Source of the DNA: Balneolales bacterium
GTDB taxonomy: Bacteria > Bacteroidota > Rhodothermia > Balneolales > Balneolaceae
Length of the DNA: 12,077 nucleotides
NCBI GenBank assembly: GCA_030830725.1
Contig: JAURMN010000047.1
Span: 1 to 12,077 of the forward strand
Direction of reading: 5' to 3'
Within the stretch, counting starts at the first letter, position 1. Every line of letters begins with the position of its first letter. Both the position numbers and the translations under genes were made by a program. A model generated the notes under the pieces. The model worked only from the letters and a program-made list of their open reading frames with translations, was not told the origin of the DNA and did not search any database. Shown here one piece after another: positions 1 to 6,006 of this stretch.

Positions 1-823
1 CAGTACCTACAAATGCAACATCTGGATCCAAATATGGGCGTAGAAATGGGTTTGCAAAGGGATCATTAATATCCGGGCCGAAGTGTTTATCCTGAGGTGG
101 TAGCACTCTATAAATCGCATCAAATGAATAGCGATCTGGGGATCCTTCCTTAGTTGTAACATTAATCAAACCGGATTGAATATTTCCATATTCTGCATTA
201 AATCCACCAGTTTGTACTTGAATCGCGTTTACTGAGGTGAATGAAATTTCCTGAGAGGCAGAATTAGAGCGGGTAGATCTTTGAGAAATACCATTAACCG
301 CAAATTCAAGATCTGATGAGGCTCCACCTCTCACACTGGTGCCTCTAATCCCTGCTCCCAAACCAATAACAGATGAAACATCTGTAACCGGCAGTGTTGC
401 GATTTCATCCGCTTGAATACTTGTCACCGAAGCAGAAACATCTCTTTGAACAACTGGTTTTTCGGCGGTAATTACGATCTCAAGTCCCTCTATGATCTCT
501 TCCTGCATCACGATGTTCACCTCCGTTGTGAGATCAATCGAAACGTTCACATTCTCGATAATTATGGTACTAAACCCAATAAACGTAGCACGAAGAGAGT
601 ACACACCAGGTTTGACATTCAATATCTGATAATACCCATCTAATGTAGAAGCAGCACCTTGCGTTGTACCAACAATCACAACATTAACACCTGGAAGCGC
701 TTCGCCTTTCGAATCCGAAATAAACCCAGAAATCTTACCAGATTGTGCATTGGCAATGGCTGAGAACGTAGTCAGGAAGATGATGCTGAATATAGAGACA
801 GCAGTAGAGCGGTTCAGGCGCAT
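1..823 (-). CDS. TonB-dependent receptor, N-terminal part (3' end beyond left edge)
   Basis: This is the first 274 codons of an outer-membrane TonB-dependent receptor; the beta-barrel lies beyond the left edge. The start is ATG at 823-821. Residues 1-26 form a signal peptide (basic MRLNR, a hydrophobic core, then a likely cleavage ANA|Q). Residues about 29-107 look like a carboxypeptidase-regulatory-like beta-sandwich: GEALPGVNVVIVGTTQG, DGYYQILNVKPGVYSLRATF, then the FIGF turn. From about residue 115 comes a plug domain, opening with a possible TonB-box-like VITAEKP and including VRGGASSDLEFAVNGIS, GGFNAEYGN and QSGLINVTTKEG. This architecture is common in Bacteroidota and relatives, where such receptors import siderophores, glycans or peptides. 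The substrate cannot be told from this part, and no SusD-like partner is visible. There is no clear ribosome binding site. I am confident of the family but not of the function. Confidence 0.9.
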   Translation of the reverse strand, partial: MRLNRSTAVSIFSIIFLTTFSAIANAQSGKISGFISDSKGEALPGVNVVIVGTTQGAASTLDGYYQILNVKPGVYSLRATFIGFSTIIIENVNVSIDLTTEVNIVMQEEIIEGLEIVITAEKPVVQRDVSASVTSIQADEIATLPVTDVSSVIGLGAGIRGTSVRGGASSDLEFAVNGISQRSTRSNSASQEISFTSVNAIQVQTGGFNAEYGNIQSGLINVTTKEGSPDRYSFDAIYRVLPPQDKHFGPDINDPFANPFLRPYLDPDVAFVGT

Positions 824-919
824 TTTATAATACTGATAGTGTTTAGAGTTCTGTTGTGTGAGCGAATAGTAATATTTATCCCGGTTATATCACTTATCTA
901 CGAATTTAGTTCGCTCTCA

Positions 920-940
920 GTAATAAAAGAAACTTATTAC
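920..940. promoter_or_regulatory. Operator-like palindrome (7-bp arms, 7-bp spacer)
   Basis: GTAATAA at 920-926 and TTATTAC at 934-940 are perfect reverse complements separated by seven bases. The site lies 97 bp upstream of the TonB-receptor start. Neither strand has a T-run directly after the arms, so it does not look like a terminator. Its size and symmetry suit a dimeric repressor site. It does not clearly match a classical Fur box, and the cognate regulator is unknown. Chance occurrence in AT-rich DNA is possible. Confidence 0.3.
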
Positions 941-965
941 AAAAATTCTACTCTTTAAATAGAGT
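941..965 (-). terminator. Weak intrinsic terminator candidate after nuoI
   Basis: On the minus strand, ACTCT and AGAGT (950-965) form a 5-bp stem with a 6-nt loop, followed after four bases by five T residues (941-945 read in reverse). It lies about 70 bp past the nuoI stop. The stem is short and the T-run is displaced, so the call is tentative. On the plus strand the same hairpin is followed by a broken T-rich run, but no plus-strand gene leads into it. Confidence 0.25.
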
Positions 966-1036
966 TTTAGTTTTGTTAGGAAAGCTATTAGAATTCTGTT
1001 ATGTATACAGTGAGTATCACACTCTGATGATAAGCA

Positions 1037-1729
1037 TCAGGTTTTCCAGAATCGTTTTGCCTGACTTGAATCGGCCTGACTTTGTTGCTCTAACAAGTCA
1101 ACCAGTGAAAGACCTGTATTCCACTCACGATCTCGATCACGAACGGAATGGATATTATTTTCTTCTTGAAAGTCCCATGTATTACCAAATTGTGAATTTT
1201 TATAGTTTCTTAGGTAATTAAGGCGATCTTTTAAATCCTCTTTTGGAACGAGAAGTTTATCCTTTCCGTAGATAGCCTCTTCCCTCGACTGAAATACGAG
1301 GTCGTAATCTTTACTCATTACAATCGCTTCCTCAGGACAGACTTCTTCACAGAAACCACAATAAATGCAGCGAAGCATATTAATCTCAAAGAATTCTGGG
1401 TATCTCTCTTTTGGATCATCACTCACTTCACTGGCCTGCATCGAAATGGCCAAAGGTGGACACGCTCTTGCACAAAGGCCACATGCCACACACCGTTCTC
1501 TATCTCCATCTTTCACCAACACAGGACGTCCTCTAAAAATATCTGGTGGACTCCATCTTTCTTCAGGATAGTTGTAGGTAAACTTAGGCGTGAACATCTG
1601 TTTAAACGTGTAGATGAGGCCTTTGAAGATCTCAGGAAGATAGATTCTCTCCAGGAATGAGAACTTTCTTTCCTTTTTGAAGTTCGGATTTAGTGCGTTA
1701 ACAACCGGTTGATCAAGATTAACCTGCAT
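1037..1729 (-). CDS. nuoI: NADH-quinone oxidoreductase subunit I (NuoI, 8Fe ferredoxin-like)
   Basis: This is complex I subunit I, which carries electrons through two 4Fe-4S clusters in the membrane-facing part of the hydrophilic arm. Counting from ATG 1729 (230 residues), the first cluster motif is CVACGLCARACP (Cys80, 83, 86, 90) and the second is CIYCGFCEEVCP (Cys121, 124, 127, 131). Before them come LPEIFKGLIYTFKQMF, which resembles the family's N-terminal amphipathic helix, and YPEE...RGRPVL. A TTG at 1795 would add 22 residues. I chose the ATG because neighbouring genes use ATG, but neither start has a Shine-Dalgarno sequence. The protein is longer than the roughly 180 residues of E. 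coli NuoI, mainly because of a polar C-terminal tail of about 50 residues. It follows der on the same strand, and no other nuo gene is in the window. Confidence 0.93.
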   Translation of the reverse strand: MQVNLDQPVVNALNPNFKKERKFSFLERIYLPEIFKGLIYTFKQMFTPKFTYNYPEERWSPPDIFRGRPVLVKDGDRERCVACGLCARACPPLAISMQASEVSDDPKERYPEFFEINMLRCIYCGFCEEVCPEEAIVMSKDYDLVFQSREEAIYGKDKLLVPKEDLKDRLNYLRNYKNSQFGNTWDFQEENNIHSVRDRDREWNTGLSLVDLLEQQSQADSSQAKRFWKT

Positions 1730-1844
1730 AGGTACAAATTCGTAAAACTTGGATTTTATCTGCTTGAAAATACTCTTTTCAGGGACTATCCTCAACAGAT
1801 TTGGGAGATAATTTGGAGTTTTAATTACATCTCATGACTGAAGA

Positions 1845-3158
1845 TCATTTTTGACGAAATACCATGGTTATGGGGACTCCTCTGAATCCATATCTCTCCC
1901 GAATTTTGTTTTCAATAAAACGACGATAATTCGGTGGTAAATCTTCAGGATGATTCATGAAGAACTTAAATACGGGTGGGTTCGACTTAACTTGCGAAAC
2001 ATATTGAATTCTTAGTTGTCGACCCCGTTTCATTGGAAGCGGTCTCTCCCCTACAAATTTGATAACAAATTCAGTCAATTCGTGTGTAGGGATGGTTTTT
2101 CGTCTTTCTTCTATGAGTTCCTTTACCGCATTCATAAGTTTGTTCACACGCTGTCCCGTCATTGCAGAAACAGAGAGCAACGGAACAAAGTCAAATTGCG
2201 GGACCTTTTTGTAGATCATTTCTTCAAACAGTTTCCAGGTCTGTGTTTCTTTATCCTCTACCAGATCCCATTTATTGACGAGGATGATAATTCCTTTATT
2301 AAACTTCTCTGCCATTCTCAATACTCGAATGTCCTGGTCATCAAAACTTCGGGTAGCATCCAGTATCAGAACCGCAACATCACATTCCCGAACCGCTTTT
2401 TCCGTACGAATCGTACTGTAAAACTCAATGTTTTCCTTCACTTTTGCGCGTTTACGTAATCCTGCGGTATCGACCAGGACATAGGGTTCCCCCTCGTAAT
2501 CAAATGGAGTGTCGATGGAATCTCGTGTCGTACCGGCCACATTCGTTACAATGCATCTTTCTGTTTTTAACAAAGCATTTACCAAACTACTTTTTCCGAC
2601 ATTAGGCCTCCCGATAAACGCAATTCTAGGAGCGTTAGATTCGTCATCAAGCTCAAGGTCTTCTGGCAAAAGACTCACCACGTGATCGAGCAGATCACCA
2701 GTACCAATACCACTAATAGAGGAGATTGGGTAAAGTGCTTCGATTCCTAGTTGATAAAATTCGGATGCCGTAAGCATCCGATCCTGATTGTCTGCCTTGT
2801 TGGCAACTAATATGACAGGTTTATTTTGTTTTCGAAGTAAGTCTGCTACTAAATCATCAAGAGCATGTATTCCCATTTCTACATCCACGACAAACAAGAT
2901 TACTGTTGCTTCACCAATTCCCAATAATATCTGCTCTCGAACACCTGCTGTAAATGCATCTTCATTATCAGGCAAGTACCCTCCCGTATCGACTACCTGA
3001 AAATCGCGTCCATTCCAATTACAGGATCCATAATGTCGATCTCGTGTTACGCCAAATTCATCGTGAACAATGGCTTCTCTTTCTCCAATTAATCGATTAA
3101 AGAGTGTTGATTTTCCAACATTTGGACGTCCGACTATAGCAACAACTGGTTTCGTCAT
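1845..3158 (-). CDS. der: Ribosome biogenesis GTPase Der (EngA)
   Basis: This protein has two consecutive GTPase domains and a KH-like C-terminal domain, the architecture unique to Der, which assists maturation of the 50S ribosomal subunit. G domain 1 has GRPNVGKS (residues 10-17), DTGG (57-60) and NKAD (120-123). G domain 2 has GRPNVGKS (183-190), DTAG (230-233) and NKWD (295-298). After about residue 355 the KH-like domain includes the basic KRGRQLRIQYVSQ segment and ends PPNYRRFIENKIRERYGFRG. The length of 437 residues is normal, and every GTPase motif I checked is intact. The start is ATG 3158; upstream is only AT-rich sequence with no Shine-Dalgarno. It is divergent from a small membrane-protein gene and is followed on the same strand by nuoI. 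Confidence 0.98.
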   Translation of the reverse strand: MTKPVVAIVGRPNVGKSTLFNRLIGEREAIVHDEFGVTRDRHYGSCNWNGRDFQVVDTGGYLPDNEDAFTAGVREQILLGIGEATVILFVVDVEMGIHALDDLVADLLRKQNKPVILVANKADNQDRMLTASEFYQLGIEALYPISSISGIGTGDLLDHVVSLLPEDLELDDESNAPRIAFIGRPNVGKSSLVNALLKTERCIVTNVAGTTRDSIDTPFDYEGEPYVLVDTAGLRKRAKVKENIEFYSTIRTEKAVRECDVAVLILDATRSFDDQDIRVLRMAEKFNKGIIILVNKWDLVEDKETQTWKLFEEMIYKKVPQFDFVPLLSVSAMTGQRVNKLMNAVKELIEERRKTIPTHELTEFVIKFVGERPLPMKRGRQLRIQYVSQVKSNPPVFKFFMNHPEDLPPNYRRFIENKIRERYGFRGVPITMVFRQK

Positions 3159-3208
3159 GATTTTTCAATAACTTTCTGTAGCAAATATTTTAAAAAAAAA
3201 TTAAGGCT
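3159..3208. promoter_or_regulatory. Divergent intergenic region between der and the small membrane-protein gene
   Basis: Fifty very AT-rich bases separate two outward-facing starts, including an A9 run at 3192-3200. Both promoters must lie here or inside the opposing coding sequence. I cannot assign -33/-7 or -35/-10 boxes with confidence. On the plus strand AAGG (3203-3206) sits two bases before the ATG, which is too close for a standard ribosome binding site. Confidence 0.35.
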
Positions 3209-3436
3209 ATGCTGAAGATATTTTATGATGCAATGGGGTTTGGAGTTGCCTTACTAAGCGCTTTTTTACTTTTTTTGCTATTTATCTTCTGGATCGCCGG
3301 ACTGTCAGGAATTATAATTGCACAAAAGGAAAAGAATGTAGGCAATATCTGGCAGATAATTGTAGCTGTACTCTTTTTTCCTTATCCAATATTATGGATG
3401 TTACATCAAATGATCAGACAGCGACAACTGATGTAA
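3209..3436 (+). CDS. Small two-helix membrane protein, function unknown
   Basis: I do not recognise this 75-residue protein. Two hydrophobic stretches are clear: residues about 9-37 (ends IFWIAGLSGIIIAQ) and about 47-65 (IWQIIVAVLFFPYPILWML). A short charged loop, KEKNVGN, joins them, and a basic tail HQMIRQRQ ends the protein. This predicts a helical hairpin in the inner membrane. It is the only plus-strand gene I accept: it fills the space between two minus-strand genes without overlapping them, and its composition is that of a real membrane protein. It is divergent from der, and its TAA stop falls in the A-run that encodes the U-tract of the opposing ldcA terminator. No role can be inferred from its neighbours. 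Confidence 0.7.
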   Translation: MLKIFYDAMGFGVALLSAFLLFLLFIFWIAGLSGIIIAQKEKNVGNIWQIIVAVLFFPYPILWMLHQMIRQRQLM

Positions 3437-3460
3437 AAAAGCTTTATCTCTTCATAAAGC
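3435..3460 (-). terminator. Intrinsic terminator of the ldcA transcript
   Basis: Read on the minus strand, GCTTTAT and ATAAAGC (3460-3454 and 3447-3441) form a perfect 7-bp stem with a 6-nt loop, followed at once by TTTTTT (3440-3435). It lies 31 bp beyond the ldcA stop, where the long minus-strand gene run ends. The stem has only two G-C pairs, so termination may be partial. The T-tract overlaps the TAA stop of the convergent small gene. Confidence 0.6.
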
Positions 3461-3491
3461 AGTCTATCAAGGGGAAGTTGAAAACTACGAA

Positions 3492-4523
3492 TCATGATTT
3501 TTTAAATGAAATCGTAAAAGTAGAAGCATCCATTTCAACAGGCCACCCCACAGGTAAAGTGAAGATATCTTTATCGTGACTGATCATCGTTCCATAAAAA
3601 GCCGGAATATTTAAGGGTAAAAGGTGGTCCTTGAGTACTTGTTGAAGAGTAAGTGTATTGGGTCTACTCTCATCGCAGAGCATACACTTTCCAAAAACAA
3701 CACCTGAAAGTTTTCCAAGAACCCCTGATAACGCCAGATGTGATAGCATGCGGTCAACTCGATACACATCTTCGTCAATATCTTCCAAGAAGAGTATAGC
3801 TCCAGTTAAATTCGGCATGTAGTCTGAGCCAATCAGTGAGGTTAAAACTGATAGATTACCTCCATAAAATCGGCCGGTAGCCTTTCCTTGAGTGATTGTG
3901 TAGGATTCCAAATTTGAAGGTGGTTCAAGGATAAAGCTGGATTTACGTCCAAACGCAACATCCAAAAAGTGTTCTTTGGTCCAAGGCGTGTATTCCGTTT
4001 TTGAATTAGGGCCATGAAACGTTATAAGTCCTGTTTTAGCAGAAATAGCCAAGTGCAAAGATGTAATGTCGCTGTATCCACAGAAGAATTTTGGATTGTT
4101 CCGAATAGCCTCAAAGTCAAGATACGGGAGAATACGGCTACTCCCCCACCCTCCACGAAGAGCGAATATTCCGTCGATTTCAGGATTTTCAAAATAGCTA
4201 TTTAGATCTACTGCTCGTTCTTGGTCCGTTCCAGAAAGATACCCATAGGCCGCTTTTACTGAAGGACCAAAATCTGGTTTGAGTCCCAAATCGAGCATAC
4301 TTTTCTCGATCTGCTTGAACACATCCGGATCTGTAATCCGACTTGCAGGAGCTACTATACCCACTTTACTTCCTTCTTTAAGAGGTCTTGGCCAGACAAG
4401 TGGCATGTCTGATCTCGAAGAGTTTTTATTTGTTGGAACGGAAGTTGAGTTGGAATGTGATTTTGAGAGAATTAATCCAGACACTAAACCGCCTATTCCC
4501 CAAAAAAAATCAGATCTATTCAT
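3492..4523 (-). CDS. ldcA: LD-carboxypeptidase (muramoyltetrapeptide carboxypeptidase, peptidase S66) with N-terminal membrane segment
   Basis: Enzymes of this family remove the terminal D-alanine from muropeptide tetrapeptides during cell-wall recycling. Counting from ATG 4523 (343 residues), the expected Ser-Glu-His triad is present: Ser151 in GYSDIT, Glu247 in FLEDID, and His316 in ISHDKDIFTLPVG. Other family features are VGIVAPAS near the start of the domain, ALRGGWGSSRILPYLD, and YGGNLSVL. Before the domain there is an unusual leader, NRSDFFWGIGGLVSGLILS (residues 2-20), then a Ser/Asn-rich linker of about 20 residues. This looks like a signal or membrane anchor, whereas E. coli LdcA is cytoplasmic. 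A TTG two codons upstream is in frame, but the ATG is preferred. The gene starts 14 bp after the nadD stop and is the last gene before a terminator. Confidence 0.92.
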   Translation of the reverse strand: MNRSDFFWGIGGLVSGLILSKSHSNSTSVPTNKNSSRSDMPLVWPRPLKEGSKVGIVAPASRITDPDVFKQIEKSMLDLGLKPDFGPSVKAAYGYLSGTDQERAVDLNSYFENPEIDGIFALRGGWGSSRILPYLDFEAIRNNPKFFCGYSDITSLHLAISAKTGLITFHGPNSKTEYTPWTKEHFLDVAFGRKSSFILEPPSNLESYTITQGKATGRFYGGNLSVLTSLIGSDYMPNLTGAILFLEDIDEDVYRVDRMLSHLALSGVLGKLSGVVFGKCMLCDESRPNTLTLQQVLKDHLLPLNIPAFYGTMISHDKDIFTLPVGWPVEMDASTFTISFKKS

Positions 4524-4537
4524 AATCAAAATGTGAC

Positions 4538-5110
4538 TTAGCGTGATGATAGTAAATATTCGTAGACTGCTTGTGGTAAGACATCCGGATCTGGATTTCG
4601 GTTTTGAACGCGTCTTCTGATCTCAGAGGAAGATACTTCAATAGGGGTGTGTTCTAAAAAAATCGCTTTTTCTAGAATATTGGATTGAACCGCGGAAGGA
4701 TCATATCCTGGCCTTTCGGAAACCAAAAGTGTACAGAGTTCTAGTATGTAATCTGCACGCACCCATTGATGAAATGTGGTCAGACTATCTTCACCTAGGC
4801 ACAGGAAATAGGTTGAATCCGGTTCTCCGGATTTAAAATGCTCCAAAGTTCTCCATGTATAGGACGGTTGAGGTAGATGTGCTTCAATGTTACTGACAGA
4901 AACTCCTGATATATCTCTAACAGCCAATTCGGCCATAATTTTGCGGTGTCGATAAGGGTAAAACGCCATGTCTCTATGCGGAGCTGAATAGGTGGGAATG
5001 ACCCAGCATTCATCCACGATATTTGAGGCCATTACAGAACGAATCACAGACAGATGTCCTATATGAAAGGGATCAAATGCTCCCCCAAAAAGTCCAATTC
5101 TCCTTCCCAT
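4538..5110 (-). CDS. nadD: Nicotinate-nucleotide adenylyltransferase
   Basis: NadD transfers AMP from ATP to nicotinate mononucleotide, giving deamido-NAD in NAD synthesis. The protein has 190 residues, a normal length. The nucleotidyltransferase signature is complete: GLFGGAFDPFHIGH (residues 6-19) has the paired histidines His16 and His19 of the GxFDPxHxxH pattern. YFLCLGEDSL (101-110) followed by HQW is typical of NadD, and the C-terminal SSSEIRRR (160-167) is the ISSTEIR motif that binds ATP phosphates. The ATG at 5110 is preceded by GGGAG at about four bases, the only Shine-Dalgarno-like sequence among the accepted starts here. It lies 44 bp after the BamD-like gene, with a small hairpin in the gap. 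Confidence 0.96.
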   Translation of the reverse strand: MGRRIGLFGGAFDPFHIGHLSVIRSVMASNIVDECWVIPTYSAPHRDMAFYPYRHRKIMAELAVRDISGVSVSNIEAHLPQPSYTWRTLEHFKSGEPDSTYFLCLGEDSLTTFHQWVRADYILELCTLLVSERPGYDPSAVQSNILEKAIFLEHTPIEVSSSEIRRRVQNRNPDPDVLPQAVYEYLLSSR

Positions 5111-5133
5111 TATCTCCCAATTCCCGACTATTA

Positions 5134-5149
5134 AGGCTTATTAAAGCCT
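5134..5149 (-). other. Small hairpin between bamD-like gene and nadD
   Basis: AGGCTT (5134-5139) and AAGCCT (5144-5149) form a perfect 6-bp stem with a 4-nt loop in the 44-bp gap. No T-run follows on either strand, so a strong terminator is unlikely. It could be an mRNA processing or stability element, or chance. Confidence 0.3.
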
Positions 5150-5154
5150 CTGAA

Positions 5155-5985
5155 TTAGTTTTCAGATATAACCATTTCCCGTTGGTCATTTAAACGATTT
5201 AACGCTTCCTGAGCTATATCATATAATTCCTCAGCTCGTGAACGCTGAGACCCCCTTGGAAAAAGTTGCAAATAAGTAGCATAACTATCCAAGGCTTTTT
5301 GATAACGCTCTACTTGTCTTTCCGCCACACTGTTATCGGCATATAAAATATAGGCCTCAATCTGTTCTACCAATGAAGTTTCCGCCCACTTACTTTCTGG
5401 ATATTGCGATATGACTTGATCAAAATAGATTGCAGCAGCATTATAACGATCGATTCTCATATAGAAATCTGCCGCATGATGTAGTTTCTCAGCAAGTTTA
5501 TTTCGCAATTCGTCAATTTGAAATCCGGCAGTATCCGCGCGAGGGTTAGAGGGATATCTCGATATGTAAACTCTGAAATTTTCAATGGCCCGATTCGTAT
5601 AATTTTGATTCAGTTTGAAACGAGGGCTTAAATTGAGGTAACTCATGGCAATTTTATAATCCGATTCTTCTCTTAGGGGTGAATCAGGATGAAACAAGGT
5701 AAAGCGCTCATACTCTGCGGCAGCTACAAGGTAGCTTTCGTTCTTGAAATAACTTTCTGCTAATAAAAATTGAGCTTCTTCAGCAATTTCGGTTCCTCGA
5801 CCAATGGATAATACTGTCTCGAAAGCTTTTGCCGCATCGCCCCATTTTTGATCATCATAGAGAGATTTTGATTTTTCAAATGCAACTAGCAAGGTGTCAC
5901 CAGGTTTAATCAATTCTTGATTCTTGCATGCACTGAAAATCAGTGAAAAGAAAATGAACAGTACAATAGAAAGATTACGTCTCAT
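5155..5985 (-). CDS. bamD: BamD-like outer-membrane assembly lipoprotein (TPR protein)
   Basis: The protein has 276 residues. It begins with a lipoprotein signal peptide: MRRN, a hydrophobic stretch, then the lipobox SLIFSAC with Cys20 as the predicted acylated residue. The mature part is helical, with TPR-like repeats such as WGDAAKAFETVL, YLVAAAEYERFTLFHPDSP, AIENFRVYISRYPSNP, YNAAAIYFDQVISQYPESKWAE and ALDSYATYLQLFPRGSQ. The recurrent pattern of a helix followed by a YP or FP turn is typical of BamD/YfiO. In that family the lipoprotein works with BamA to insert beta-barrel proteins into the outer membrane, such as the receptor at the left of this window. The start is ATG 5985, 21 bp after the prenyl-synthase stop. 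A related TPR lipoprotein of another role is possible but less likely. Confidence 0.85.
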   Translation of the reverse strand: MRRNLSIVLFIFFSLIFSACKNQELIKPGDTLLVAFEKSKSLYDDQKWGDAAKAFETVLSIGRGTEIAEEAQFLLAESYFKNESYLVAAAEYERFTLFHPDSPLREESDYKIAMSYLNLSPRFKLNQNYTNRAIENFRVYISRYPSNPRADTAGFQIDELRNKLAEKLHHAADFYMRIDRYNAAAIYFDQVISQYPESKWAETSLVEQIEAYILYADNSVAERQVERYQKALDSYATYLQLFPRGSQRSRAEELYDIAQEALNRLNDQREMVISEN

Positions 5986-6006
5986 TAGGAGTGTATAGTT
6001 ACAGAA

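Larger units (their letters stand above)
824..1036. promoter_or_regulatory. Intergenic region with clustered inverted repeats upstream of the TonB receptor
   Basis: This AT-rich stretch of 213 bp lies between the nuoI stop and the receptor start. It presumably holds the end of the nuoI transcript and the receptor promoter, both on the minus strand. Three inverted repeats can be read by eye: GAGCGAA (860-866) with TTCGCTC (910-916), GTAATAA with TTATTAC (920-940), and ACTCT with AGAGT (950-965). I find no convincing match to the Bacteroidota -33/-7 promoter pattern and no open reading frame that looks real. Calling it regulatory is an inference from position and repeats. Confidence 0.4.

Noticed and set aside
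413..643. Plus-strand open frame of 76 codons
   Set aside because: It lies fully antisense to the TonB-receptor frame, which has a clear signal peptide and domain motifs. The plus-strand translation has no recognisable features.
2016..2459. Plus-strand open frame of 147 codons inside der
   Set aside because: It is antisense to the second GTPase domain and KH-like domain of Der, and is Phe/His/Arg-rich in the way shadow frames often are.
3394..3579. Plus-strand open frame of 61 codons at the end of the small membrane-protein gene
   Set aside because: It overlaps the small gene in another frame, crosses the terminator hairpin and runs antisense into ldcA. Its sequence has no protein-like features.
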